From a virus, in the IMG/VR virus record IMGVR_UViG_3300030098_004404, positions 50,601 to 114,600 of that record: a DNA stretch of 64,000 nucleotides; one strand, 5' to 3'. The notes beneath the pieces were generated by a model. The model searched no databases. It was not told where the DNA came from and saw nothing but the letters and a program-made list of their open reading frames with translations. Below, in pieces: positions 16,913-25,559 of the stretch; position 1 is the stretch's first letter, and every line of letters begins with the position of its first letter. A program made the position numbers and the translations under genes.

Positions 16913-18549
16913 ACCATTGCTCCAATCATTTGTCCCCTTAGCTGCTCCCATTCATTGATCTGATTCCTGAAGTTTATCATCTCATTACACGCTGCCTCAA
17001 AAGAGAAACTTTCATACTTATCCATCGAGCCTAGATGTGACTCGTTGAAGTAAAAGTTGTCATCTAGATTACGAACTCTATATTTGTAGGTACAGTCTCT
17101 AAGTATTTTAGACCACAGATATCCACCTATCCATTCCGGTTTATATAGTATGTTGTTGAATATAAAGTTCACCTTGTCTGTCATGTCTATAATGTCAGAA
17201 GGTATACCAGTTGCTGGTGTACGAATATCTGGAGCAGACAGCCAAGTGTCTTTTGGGTCTCTAAGCTCAATCGACTCTATATGCTTCAGCCAAACATCTG
17301 CCGTCTTATCCCAGCTATACTTCTGCCTTGCTGTTTTTGCTATCTGTAGACCTTTCGGCCTTAAGGCGTCTTTGTTTTTTATCAATGTTTTCAGTAGTTC
17401 CACGAAGTGATCATTATCTGGGATTGCTCTGTAGCACCCTGTTTCACATTCCATAGAATAAGAAAGGGGTGGAACTTTATATCCATCTATATTGTCCACT
17501 ACGGATTCCATAGCGGAGTAGTATGTAGACACCACAGGAACTCCAGCATAAGCCGCTTCAAGCTGAGGCATCCCAAATCCCTCGCTGTTTGCATACTGAA
17601 CATACAAGTCAAATACGTTGTATATACTATTAAGCTCTTGATCGTTTACTGGATTTTCTAGTCCAGCCAGAGTCCGATTAAGTGTCCCACAATTACTACA
17701 GTAGCCAACACAGTCTTGAAAAAAGTCCATATGCAAGTGTCCGCATTTGGTACATTTGTAAGTAAACAATACTCTGTTGTTTAATCCAAATTCATCAAGA
17801 AGCTTGGGGGTTTCCCATCCGATATCTGGATAGTATTTATGGCAGTATAGGAATGTGTCTGGATCTTTGGTCTGATCGAGATATTTTCTAAAGGCCTTGA
17901 ATAAATCGGGATAGAGTTTTCTTCTTTGGTTTCTCATTACCGTACCCACGATATTGCAGGTAGGGTCGATTCCCATTTTGTCTTTGTGTGCAGCCTTGTC
18001 TTCTGCTGGAAAAAAGTCCTGACTAGCCGCCGGAGACGCAATGTTGATGAAGTTGATATCATTACATTGCTCAAGCATTGTATCTCTACCAAACTCCGAG
18101 TATGCAAAAACCGAATCCGCCGACCGGAAGGTGTTTATCCATTGTGGATTCTGGGGTGCAGCATCTACGGTAGGCATGATCGCCCAGTGAAACATATCTC
18201 TAAATGGCGACCTCTGCTGATATTCAAACATCCACCAGTCACGGATATCCATCACGACATCCGGCATAAAGTCTAGCACCACAGAGTTAAACGTCTGTTC
18301 ACCAAATACAGCCGTAGGTCTTCCGTAATACGAAGCAAACTCTGGAGAGTCTTTTAGCGGCTTGTTGGGATAAACTTTCCAAGGCCTATTGTAAACTTCT
18401 GGGTCAGCAGAAGAAGCATAGCAGGCCAGTTCTGCCACCTCAAGAGAATCTACTTGGCTTAGTCTAGTAAGAATTTCTCTTGTGTACGTAGAGTATCCCG
18501 TTTTTTTCCAAGATGCCTCGGAAACAAAAAGAACTTTCTTCTTTCTCAT
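16909..18549 (-). CDS. Glycosyltransferase family 4 with embedded zinc ribbon
   Basis: 546 aa. KKVLFVSEASWKKTGYSTYTRE is a GT-B N-terminus, and EGFGMPQLEAAYAGVPVVSTYYSA is the family 4 donor motif. Between the two, residues 266-287 contain C266-X2-C269 and C284-X2-C287, a zinc-ribbon insertion in the C-terminal domain just after strand LFTYK. After the GT core there is a ~130-residue C-terminal extension of unknown role. It is among the longest proteins in the glycan island. The zinc ribbon may help bind a nucleic acid or protein partner, or simply stabilise the fold. Confidence 0.88.
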   Translation of the reverse strand: MRKKKVLFVSEASWKKTGYSTYTREILTRLSQVDSLEVAELACYASSADPEVYNRPWKVYPNKPLKDSPEFASYYGRPTAVFGEQTFNSVVLDFMPDVVMDIRDWWMFEYQQRSPFRDMFHWAIMPTVDAAPQNPQWINTFRSADSVFAYSEFGRDTMLEQCNDINFINIASPAASQDFFPAEDKAAHKDKMGIDPTCNIVGTVMRNQRRKLYPDLFKAFRKYLDQTKDPDTFLYCHKYYPDIGWETPKLLDEFGLNNRVLFTYKCTKCGHLHMDFFQDCVGYCSNCGTLNRTLAGLENPVNDQELNSIYNVFDLYVQYANSEGFGMPQLEAAYAGVPVVSTYYSAMESVVDNIDGYKVPPLSYSMECETGCYRAIPDNDHFVELLKTLIKNKDALRPKGLQIAKTARQKYSWDKTADVWLKHIESIELRDPKDTWLSAPDIRTPATGIPSDIIDMTDKVNFIFNNILYKPEWIGGYLWSKILRDCTYKYRVRNLDDNFYFNESHLGSMDKYESFSFEAACNEMINFRNQINEWEQLRGQMIGAMV

Positions 18550-18560
18550 TTAATTACCAA

Positions 18561-18866
18561 TCAACCGTGCAAAATTTTAAAACTTGTTACTCTAAAAACT
18601 ATGTCCATATCGTTTTCTGACGAGTCGTCATTTCTTGCAATTGCCTCTACAGCAATCATACAGTCGGGATATGCGTATTTTTTTATAGCTTTAGCTGCGG
18701 TATCCCAAGCTTCAAACTCTAAATAGGTGAAGGATCTTATTTTTTCTCCGTCTCGCCCCTTCCTATACTCTTCTACTTCCAATGTAAATCTTATTACTGA
18801 CACGCCCTTTTCGATGTATACATCCGGTTCTCCATCAAGCTTCCCTAAAAAATGACATTTATTCAC
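18561..18866 (-). CDS. Single-stranded DNA-binding protein-like OB-fold protein
   Basis: 101 aa. HFLGKLDGEPDVYIEKGVSVIRFTLEVEEYR followed by RSFTYLEFEAWDTAAKAIKKY matches the core OB-fold of bacterial SSB (strand order and the F-W-aliphatic pattern). There is no acidic C-terminal tail, unlike typical SSB. It follows the polymerase C-terminal half by 10 bases, supporting a replication role. A second SSB-like gene is at 58294-58641. Confidence 0.85.
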   Translation of the reverse strand: MNKCHFLGKLDGEPDVYIEKGVSVIRFTLEVEEYRKGRDGEKIRSFTYLEFEAWDTAAKAIKKYAYPDCMIAVEAIARNDDSSENDMDIVFRVTSFKILHG

Positions 18867-18876
18867 TTTATTCCTT

Positions 18877-20454
18877 TCAAATTTGTGATACCTGATTGAC
18901 TATTAACGATGTTTTATCTTTCTTAGATGTTTCGCCAATCATTAGTACCGTATTGCCTTCTATCAATAAATCCCTGTGTTTTTCATAACACTCTGGGAAA
19001 ACAGTAATCGAATCAACTGAGCCGCTTCCATCCTCAGCACACAAAAAGGCCATCAATTGGCCGGGGTTTTTACCACGTTTAGTTTTATAAGTTCTAACAG
19101 ATACAATCTGTGCAGCGAGATTCGCTTTACCTGTTATCGTGCCATTTGCTATGTCTTTGCACATATTAGTAGCAACATTTAGTTGTATTCCATCAATTTT
19201 ATCGCAAGTTAATGAACAACTCATATATTTTTCTTCGTCGGTGGCTATTGTAGCGGCTGTATCGTTTAAATCGTAAAACGGATTTTCCAAAGAGTTTTTG
19301 ATATCTAGCACGGTCGGGGTTCTTCTGGAGTTCACCTTTATTGTTTTTAACATATGTGATATTGCATCCGCAAGTCCTTCTGCGTACAGTGCGGGATCTT
19401 GACTGTTATGATTATCCGCTATCGCCTGTTGCTCTCTAGCTGAAAGCTGCTTCCAACTATCGAACTCATACAGCATCTTCTGTCTGCTCTCGGTGTTGGA
19501 CTTCCCATTAAATGCCCCAACAGATATGAGAGATATGACAGAACGCTTATTAAGATTTAATTTGTAAATTATATTTACCAGCGAATCCATCCAGCTATAA
19601 TTTGACACGTCTGTCTCAGACAGCATGTTCTCGATTTTTTCACACTCTTTAATGCCAACGTTCTTGATGTGTCTCATACCAAAGTAGATAACATCCTTAT
19701 CGTTGCTTCTTGTAAAGTTGGTGTGTAGATGCTGTAACCTTGGAGGAAGAATATCTATATCCGATCTTCTGGCATCCATTATAAGTTGCTTCTTCTCGAT
19801 GTCTGGCTTTGGCTTTCTATCTGCACGATTTAGGTATTTCTCATAAAACTTTTTGAGTCTATAGGTTTTACAATAGGCGGACCAGTAGGCGTTGATGGCA
19901 TATGAAACAGCATGAGATTTATTGAACGCATATCTATTGGACTTTTCAATCCAAGAGAAAAGCTCCTCGGCCACCTCTTGTGTTACAATACCCATCTTTT
20001 CCGTTCCCTTTAGAAAGGTCTCCTTAACCGCCTCCATGAGATCCGCTTTCTTTTTACCAATGGCTTTACGCAAGGCGTCCGCCTCTTTAAGATCGAATCC
20101 AGCCAGAACCTGAGCTATCTTCATAGATTGTTCCTGATAAACAAGAACGCCATATGTCTCTTTCAAAATAGGTTCCAAAGACTCATGTAGATACTCCACA
20201 GGACTATTAGGCTTACCAGCCTTTCTATCAGCGTATACCTGCGTCATACTCTTTCCGTCAGCGTCTTTTGCCTTTAGACAACCGGGGCGAATTAGGCTAA
20301 TTAAAGCCGCTAGCTCCTTTACGTTTCTAGGCCTGACTTCTTTAGCCCAATGTTTACCTAGACTAGACTCTAACTGAAAAACACCCTTTGTGTTTCCGTC
20401 ACAGATTAAGTCCCAAACTTTCTCGTCTTCAAAGTTGTTAATATTAAACGACAT
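18877..20454 (-). CDS. dnaE: DNA polymerase III alpha, C-terminal half (split gene)
   Basis: 525 aa. It begins near the DnaE region KGVFQLES and continues through ISLIRPGCL, YGVLVYQEQSMKIAQVLAGF, RKAIGKKK and YAFNKSHAVSYA, all hallmarks of the fingers/thumb part of bacterial C-family polymerases. The C-terminal ~90 residues form an OB-fold. The N-terminal PHP and catalytic palm lie in a separate gene at 22031-23626. ATG at 20454 is chosen over a TTG at 20484; it overlaps the exonuclease gene by 11 bases. No intein residues are seen at its N-terminus. Confidence 0.93.
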   Translation of the reverse strand: MSFNINNFEDEKVWDLICDGNTKGVFQLESSLGKHWAKEVRPRNVKELAALISLIRPGCLKAKDADGKSMTQVYADRKAGKPNSPVEYLHESLEPILKETYGVLVYQEQSMKIAQVLAGFDLKEADALRKAIGKKKADLMEAVKETFLKGTEKMGIVTQEVAEELFSWIEKSNRYAFNKSHAVSYAINAYWSAYCKTYRLKKFYEKYLNRADRKPKPDIEKKQLIMDARRSDIDILPPRLQHLHTNFTRSNDKDVIYFGMRHIKNVGIKECEKIENMLSETDVSNYSWMDSLVNIIYKLNLNKRSVISLISVGAFNGKSNTESRQKMLYEFDSWKQLSAREQQAIADNHNSQDPALYAEGLADAISHMLKTIKVNSRRTPTVLDIKNSLENPFYDLNDTAATIATDEEKYMSCSLTCDKIDGIQLNVATNMCKDIANGTITGKANLAAQIVSVRTYKTKRGKNPGQLMAFLCAEDGSGSVDSITVFPECYEKHRDLLIEGNTVLMIGETSKKDKTSLIVNQVSQI

Positions 20455-21130
20455 ACATATCACCATTAGCGAACGTTTTTTCAAACTTAATTTTTTTAGA
20501 TAGGTTTCTCTGCATCTTTAGGAACTTGATTAAGATGTTCGCCGTATCTTTTACGTCCTGTAGTGCATCGTGAGCATTGTCTTTAGGCATACCAAAATAG
20601 TCTCTCATATAGTCCATGCTATACCCCTTAACATCTGAGTTGTTTTCAAACCAGCAGTAGATATGCTGCATTAGATCCATAGTGAAGATCGGATTGAAAA
20701 TTTTCTGGCGTCCTTTTTTCTCATCGACTGGGCCATACATTTGACACATACGCTCAACAATGGGCATGTCATAACCGTTGATGTTGTATCCAGCAGCAAT
20801 AGGTGCGGAGAAGCTTGTCTTCTTAAAGTTGTACTTGTCACAGAACTGGGCAAACTTCTTCCATACTGTTTTTGGTAGGGGTGCTTTGGCTAAAGCCCCT
20901 CTGGTTTTCCTAGTAATTTCTAGTGCCTCGTCTTCAAGCGGGTCGAATCCAGCAGCGACAGCCTTTTCGTCGTCAATGATCGGCCTGATCTCACTATTGA
21001 AAGTTCCTCCCGGTTGTAAGGTAAGCTTCCGAGCATGAATCGCCACCGCAGCAATTTGTGTTGGTTGACACTTGTGAGGATTTCTGCCTCCGGTCTCAAA
21101 GTCAAATACAATAATGTCTCTATAGTTCAT
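20444..21130 (-). CDS. DnaQ-like 3'-5' exonuclease
   Basis: 228 aa DEDDh exonuclease. Motif I is VFDFETGG (residues 9-16), motif II includes YNINGYDMPIVERM, and motif III is HDALQDVKDTANILIKF. These four acidic residues and His bind the two catalytic metals. It sits between the two halves of the split polymerase and overlaps the C-terminal half, so it is very likely the proofreading subunit. This fits the degenerate PHP domain in the polymerase N-terminal half. Confidence 0.92.
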   Translation of the reverse strand: MNYRDIIVFDFETGGRNPHKCQPTQIAAVAIHARKLTLQPGGTFNSEIRPIIDDEKAVAAGFDPLEDEALEITRKTRGALAKAPLPKTVWKKFAQFCDKYNFKKTSFSAPIAAGYNINGYDMPIVERMCQMYGPVDEKKGRQKIFNPIFTMDLMQHIYCWFENNSDVKGYSMDYMRDYFGMPKDNAHDALQDVKDTANILIKFLKMQRNLSKKIKFEKTFANGDMYVV

Positions 21131-21166
21131 GGGTGTCTCCTAAAGGTTTTGTTGTTTGTAGTATTT

Positions 21167-21811
21167 TTAGATATGTCGTTCCGCAGACGGATAGTAGAGT
21201 GTTAGCTCTTGCGGAGTGTGAAATATTTTATAGTCTGGATGGTCGCAAATTCTTCCGCAAAATTCTGAATCCTGCCCTGTTCTCTGGTGCTCTTTGTATC
21301 GCATTTTACCAATGGAAAACATATCTGTCCTGCATGTGAGATGTCCATGATGAACACGCTCTCCATTCGGGGGTTTGAGGCATTTATCATGTTCTTTAAC
21401 TTCCACTGGAAGATTTTCAAACTCAAGGTTAAGATCTTTCCAGCTTTTAAACTCTTCGGCAAAATAATATCTGCCAACCAACGCTGATATCTGTGGGTTC
21501 CGGAAAACATTTTTTATGTATTCGCATCTTTGGGGATGCATCTTGTCATCAACATCACAAAACGTTATGATGTCTCCGGTACTTATGTCTGCTCCGCTGT
21601 TTCTTGCCCATCCCGCAAACTTTCTAGATGGTGAATTGTGAACAACATAGTCTAGCCTTTTAGAGCTTCCTATTTTCTTATTCCAATCGAACCCGCTAGA
21701 GACGACTATGACTTCATCTGGCTTGACGGTTTGTTGAGACATGGAGTCTAAACACGCATCCAAAAGATGCACGTCCTCATCATAGCACGTTATACAAAGC
21801 GAAATCTTCAA
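21167..21811 (-). CDS. Glycosyltransferase family 2 (inside split polymerase locus)
   Basis: 214 aa. ISLCITCYDEDVHLLDACLDSM, DEVIVVSSGFDW and ITFCDVDDKMHPQRCEY (DXDD metal site near residue 91) are family 2 features. The segment RTGQDSEFCGRI near 185 is a possible catalytic-base region. It lies between the DnaE N-terminal half and the DnaQ-like gene, an odd place for a glycosyltransferase. Acceptor is unknown. Confidence 0.92.
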   Translation of the reverse strand: MKISLCITCYDEDVHLLDACLDSMSQQTVKPDEVIVVSSGFDWNKKIGSSKRLDYVVHNSPSRKFAGWARNSGADISTGDIITFCDVDDKMHPQRCEYIKNVFRNPQISALVGRYYFAEEFKSWKDLNLEFENLPVEVKEHDKCLKPPNGERVHHGHLTCRTDMFSIGKMRYKEHQRTGQDSEFCGRICDHPDYKIFHTPQELTLYYPSAERHI

Positions 21812-21813
21812 AA

Positions 21814-22041
21814 TTATCTTTTTGTTTTTAGTTCAATGAATTTGTCAATGGCCTCGTCTAGAGTGTGAAAAAGTCCATGAAATCTGTCTCTGTCCGAGAC
21901 TACTTGGTATTTAGCTCTAGGTACTCCTATTCTGTTTTTTAAGAAATCTTCTAGGTTACACAATGAAACACCTTTAGACTCTATATAGCAGCCAGAATAA
22001 ACCACTGACCTGTATTCTTGTTTAGTGGCCTTAATCAGCAT
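21814..22041 (-). CDS. Hypothetical protein between polymerase halves
   Basis: 75 aa, basic, with one likely beta sheet (SVVYSGCYIESKG) and a C-terminal helix (LDEAIDKFIELKTKR). It overlaps the stop of the polymerase N-terminal half by 11 bases, so it is translated from the same mRNA. I do not recognise the family; similar short basic proteins are common in phage genomes. Confidence 0.6.
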   Translation of the reverse strand: MLIKATKQEYRSVVYSGCYIESKGVSLCNLEDFLKNRIGVPRAKYQVVSDRDRFHGLFHTLDEAIDKFIELKTKR

Positions 22042-23626
22042 TTGAAATCTCCATTATCTTAGATAGTAAATCAATTCCCAACACGTCAAACTTGACATGT
22101 CCCTGAACCTCTAGGTCGCCCATATCAAAGGCGGCAACAGTATCTCCTGACTTATCTTCAGTCATTGGACATACGTGAGCGAGTTTATGTTCCGATATAA
22201 TCACGCCCGCTGGGTGTTTGCCTTGCGACTTATTGGTTCCTTCTATTTTTATAGCCTGCTCAAACAGGTGCGACAGCGGGCCTTCTAGTTCGCCGTCCTC
22301 ATTCATCATGCACCAGTTTTTGAGATTCTCTGGCTCGTTTTCTAGTGTCCATTTTATAATAGACTTGTCTTCCATTAATTCTAGTTGGTCAGATATCTTT
22401 GCTTCGTCTGGGATACTATCTGTTATAGCATTCATTTCTGCAAATGACACAGCATCATTGATTCTTAGTACCTCTTTTACGGCTGCTCTTCCCTGAAGGC
22501 GACCAAATGTGATCATCTGAGCTACATTCTCTTCTCCGTATTTATATTTTATATAGTCAATAACTTCGTCCCTGTGTTCGGCAGGAACATCCATATCAAT
22601 ATCTGGTAGGGAAACGTAGTTTTCTGTGTTTCTTCCCTCATTGTAGAACCTCTCAAAAATCAAATCATACTCAATAGGGTCAACGTCTGTTATACTAAGC
22701 AGGTATGACACCAAGCATCCAGCAGCAGAGCCTCGTCCCGGACCAGCTAACCAACCCTGCTTCTTGACAAAGTTAACTATATCCTGAACTATCAAAAAAT
22801 AACCAGATAGTTCAGCCTTGATAATAACCTTTAGCTCCTGCTTGATTCTCTCGGCGTAAATGTCTTTATCCTGCTCGCTAGAAACTTTATTTTGAGCCTG
22901 TAGCCTGTCTCTCCATCCGTCTCTACAAAGTTGTGTGAGATATTGATCTTCGTCTACTCCTTCTGGACAGTCAAACGCTGGAAGCATCGGCTTTCCAGCA
23001 ACCTCGTAGTCTTCGCACATGCTCGCTATTTTGTTAAGCATATCTATGTCGTTCGTTTTGTTGTTTGGCTCATGTAGATAGAAGCTGTCATTCTCAAAAA
23101 AGTGCTGATTAGCAACCTCTTGATTGTTTTTTAGTAATGAGTTTACCTTCTTCATTGTTGTCTTCATACCTGAGCACAGCATGATCCTATGACAATCCGC
23201 ATCGCTTTTGTCTACATAGTAAACAGCATCATCATTCATAGCCCCATATTCAAAGTGATTGCTTTTAAACAATTTTCTTAGACCGTTTGAGTCAGGCGAC
23301 ACACAAATCAGATTACCCCTTTTGGAAACTTCCTTTAAGACATCCAAGTTCTGATTTGAAACATACTTAATAAGGTCAAACCAGCCATCTTTATTCTTTG
23401 CATATAAAATGTATCCGTCAAAATCACAACCAATGATTGGTTTGACATCATTTTTTCTACACTGCTGATGGAAGTCTACAGCTCCAGCTAGCGTTCCAAG
23501 ATCTGCTATGCCGCAAGCACTATACTCATACTCTTTACATCTTTCCGAAAGCAGGCTGTTTTTGCAAAAACCCTTTTGCAGACTGTAGTGTGTTTTACAA
23601 TTTAGTGGTATCCAATTTGAATTCAT
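22031..23626 (-). CDS. dnaE: DNA polymerase III alpha, N-terminal half (split gene)
   Basis: 531 aa. It contains the PHP domain (residues ~1-210) and the C-family catalytic palm. LAGPGRGSAAGCLVSYLLSI (293-312) and PDIDMD (341-346) hold two of the catalytic aspartates; the third is in VKFDVLGIDL near 514. The protein stops 17 residues later, exactly where the fingers begin in the intact enzyme. The PHP metal ligands look lost: HxH has become KTH (residues 11-13) and the TDHG motif has become ADLG. The remaining polymerase is encoded at 18877-20454. Confidence 0.94.
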   Translation of the reverse strand: MNSNWIPLNCKTHYSLQKGFCKNSLLSERCKEYEYSACGIADLGTLAGAVDFHQQCRKNDVKPIIGCDFDGYILYAKNKDGWFDLIKYVSNQNLDVLKEVSKRGNLICVSPDSNGLRKLFKSNHFEYGAMNDDAVYYVDKSDADCHRIMLCSGMKTTMKKVNSLLKNNQEVANQHFFENDSFYLHEPNNKTNDIDMLNKIASMCEDYEVAGKPMLPAFDCPEGVDEDQYLTQLCRDGWRDRLQAQNKVSSEQDKDIYAERIKQELKVIIKAELSGYFLIVQDIVNFVKKQGWLAGPGRGSAAGCLVSYLLSITDVDPIEYDLIFERFYNEGRNTENYVSLPDIDMDVPAEHRDEVIDYIKYKYGEENVAQMITFGRLQGRAAVKEVLRINDAVSFAEMNAITDSIPDEAKISDQLELMEDKSIIKWTLENEPENLKNWCMMNEDGELEGPLSHLFEQAIKIEGTNKSQGKHPAGVIISEHKLAHVCPMTEDKSGDTVAAFDMGDLEVQGHVKFDVLGIDLLSKIMEISNAD

Positions 23627-23639
23627 TTGCTGTGCGGTC

Positions 23640-24233
23640 CTATCCTTCTGGTCTGTGGTAATTCGAGTGCGGCTCTGGCCATAAATCCATCATGTGATGA
23701 AAACTTCTTTCTCGAATACTCCACTCAATATTATCTTCCCAATATAGCTCTAATGCCATACTGGGTCTAAAAAATTCTTCAAGCACTGTTAGCTCGACAG
23801 GCGTAATTCTAGCCTGTATTGCTACCCCCTTGGGTTCGGCTGTTAGTTTCATATTTACGTCATCAAAATTCATCCACCAAACGTGCTCCTCTCTGTTCCC
23901 ATATGTAAGGTTATCGAACAAGGGAAGAGGAACCTCTATGTAGCCACGCTTTGCAATCCTAGACAGCTCTGTTAAAAATTTATCTAGATCATGCATGTGT
24001 TCGGCTATATGACTAGCTATGACAAAATCGAACTGCTTATCATCAAAAGGGGTATTAGCCGCGTCCGACTGAACAAAACGTTTTTCTGGATATAGATCCG
24101 TGTGATCGACTATATCAGAAAGAGTTTGTGCCTCTTCCCAAGCAAACCGACCACATCCCAAATCTAATATTTGCCATGTGCTGTTGTCTCTCAGCACTTG
24201 AAGTATATGGCTCTTGTGAGTTCTTTTAATCAT
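23640..24233 (-). CDS. SAM-dependent methyltransferase
   Basis: 197 aa. WQILDLGCGRFAWEEAQTL is the SAM-binding loop, with VDHTDLYPEKRF as the strand-2 acid region, AANTPFDDKQFDFVIASHIAEH as motif II-III, and RGYIEVP after it: a Methyltransf_11-type enzyme. It lies between a nuclease-like gene and the polymerase N-terminal half. Substrate is unknown; there is no sign of a DNA methylase NPPY-type motif. Confidence 0.88.
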   Translation of the reverse strand: MIKRTHKSHILQVLRDNSTWQILDLGCGRFAWEEAQTLSDIVDHTDLYPEKRFVQSDAANTPFDDKQFDFVIASHIAEHMHDLDKFLTELSRIAKRGYIEVPLPLFDNLTYGNREEHVWWMNFDDVNMKLTAEPKGVAIQARITPVELTVLEEFFRPSMALELYWEDNIEWSIRERSFHHMMDLWPEPHSNYHRPEG

Positions 24234-24709
24234 ATCTTCTTTAAGTCACTGATAGCGATATTGTAACAGTCCGCTTTAACTCTAAAGTTATTATCGCCGT
24301 CAATCTGCCCCTTCTTCAGAAACTTAGCATCTTCAAAATATTTGTGCTTATAGTATTGTCCAAGCACCCAAGCCCTTTTCCAGCGACCGTTGATATTTTC
24401 TAGTCTGACAAATACATATATATCACAGTCCTGCTTTTTTTGTAAAGAGGCGATGGAACACTCGTAATAATCTTTTGGTTTGCTAGTGCATCTCTTGGTT
24501 TTGACATCGTACCTAATTCCATCTTTTACTATATCATAGCTGTAAGTGTTGGTTATGTCACCTTTTATTATTTCATTAGCAACTTGTTCACCCAAAAAAC
24601 CCGCAATGTTCCCCTCGCCCTTTGTTATTGAGTTGTTTATCTCTCCCATTTCACGAGCCTTTCTCCAAGCTCGCTGTTTCATGTCTTGTGTTATTTCTAC
24701 TTCAATCAT
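24230..24709 (-). CDS. PD-(D/E)XK nuclease-like protein
   Basis: 159 aa. A possible active-site glutamate (E41) lies in GFLGEQVANE, followed by YDIVKDGIRYDVKTKR where D68-X-K70 forms the DxK part of a PD-(D/E)XK core. The order E, D, X-K and the strand predictions match restriction-endonuclease-fold proteins. It overlaps both neighbours by 4-8 bases. It could be a nuclease in DNA processing or host DNA degradation. Confidence 0.68.
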   Translation of the reverse strand: MIEVEITQDMKQRAWRKAREMGEINNSITKGEGNIAGFLGEQVANEIIKGDITNTYSYDIVKDGIRYDVKTKRCTSKPKDYYECSIASLQKKQDCDIYVFVRLENINGRWKRAWVLGQYYKHKYFEDAKFLKKGQIDGDNNFRVKADCYNIAISDLKKI

Positions 24710-25400
24710 CTCTGCTCCACAGTATAATTCTTCCTTTTTTATCCTTCTTTGCCTTCTCAGTAATAGTAATAGGTATCAATGATCCTGTTTGATTATGCTG
24801 TTTCCAATGTGACACATCTAAATCTAAATCTTCTGAGAAAAAGTCTTTAATTTTAGTAGCATCATCTTCTTCTATGTTGAAGACAAGTAAATCATTCGGC
24901 CTGTCCTTAAAGTATTCTAGCACATTACTGATATGAGCATTCCACTGATTTTCCCATAAAGTCAATACTTCTTCTTCGGTCATTTTCATATGATGCATGT
25001 ATGAACCGAGATAGGTTCTTCCACTACCAAACACATGGCTTTGCCTACTTTTAATCCATTTAATTAGATTTCTACGATTTAATATGAACTTGGAATTTGG
25101 ATATTGTTTGTCAAGTTCTGTGAAGTAATTTATATACGCATGAACACAGGGAAAGTAATCGTCCGAGTCGTCATCAAATCCGTCTAAATGAGACTCCATA
25201 TCTGAATAGAAATCAAAGTTTTCCATACCCTCAAGAAGAGGGCGGTCATTTTCATAGTTTCTTTTCATTTCAAGTGCGACATACTTGTGGGCACTTTCAT
25301 GCCACCATCTCCAATGAACAGATGCAATGCCATTACCTTTGAAGAAATGGTATAAGCTTGATGTACCACACTTGTTGAATCCTATTTGAAAAATCTTCAT
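24702..25400 (-). CDS. Sulfotransferase family protein
   Basis: 232 aa. IFQIGFNKCGTSSLYHFFKG at residues 3-22 is the PAPS 5'-phosphosulfate-binding loop (GFxKCGTTSL type). SKFILNRRNLIKWIKSR at about 120-136 is the 3'-phosphate-binding segment with Arg and a following Ser. Members transfer sulfate from PAPS to glycans or proteins. It lies among replication genes but presumably acts with the glycan enzymes. No PAPS synthesis gene is seen in the window. Confidence 0.87.
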   Translation of the reverse strand: MKIFQIGFNKCGTSSLYHFFKGNGIASVHWRWWHESAHKYVALEMKRNYENDRPLLEGMENFDFYSDMESHLDGFDDDSDDYFPCVHAYINYFTELDKQYPNSKFILNRRNLIKWIKSRQSHVFGSGRTYLGSYMHHMKMTEEEVLTLWENQWNAHISNVLEYFKDRPNDLLVFNIEEDDATKIKDFFSEDLDLDVSHWKQHNQTGSLIPITITEKAKKDKKGRIILWSRDD

Positions 25401-25552
25401 TGCTGCGTTCCTGCCGCTCGCTTTATGTCGCTGCCTATGGCACTAAGACCTAAAAACAATCCAGCCACTAAGAACCAAGTCCAAGCGTCTTTATCTTCTA
25501 AAGCTAACCATGTAGAAGACGCTATACATAGTGAACATATAATGTAACCCAT
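25397..25552 (-). CDS. Small membrane protein
   Basis: 51 aa with two hydrophobic segments, GYIICSLCIASSTWLAL and WTWFLVAGLFLGLSAIG, separated by a charged turn LEDKDA. ATG at 25552 is preferred; a longer start at 25585 would overlap the nuclease gene by 26 bases. Function unknown; the hairpin layout could suit a holin, anti-holin or small membrane regulator. Confidence 0.6.
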   Translation of the reverse strand: MGYIICSLCIASSTWLALEDKDAWTWFLVAGLFLGLSAIGSDIKRAAGTQQ

Positions 25553-25559
25553 ATTAAAA

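Noticed and set aside
18877-23626. Split intein joining the two polymerase halves
   Set aside because: No intein motifs are present at the end of the N-half or the start of the C-half, and the cyanobacterial split site (near FNKSH) is intact inside the C-half.
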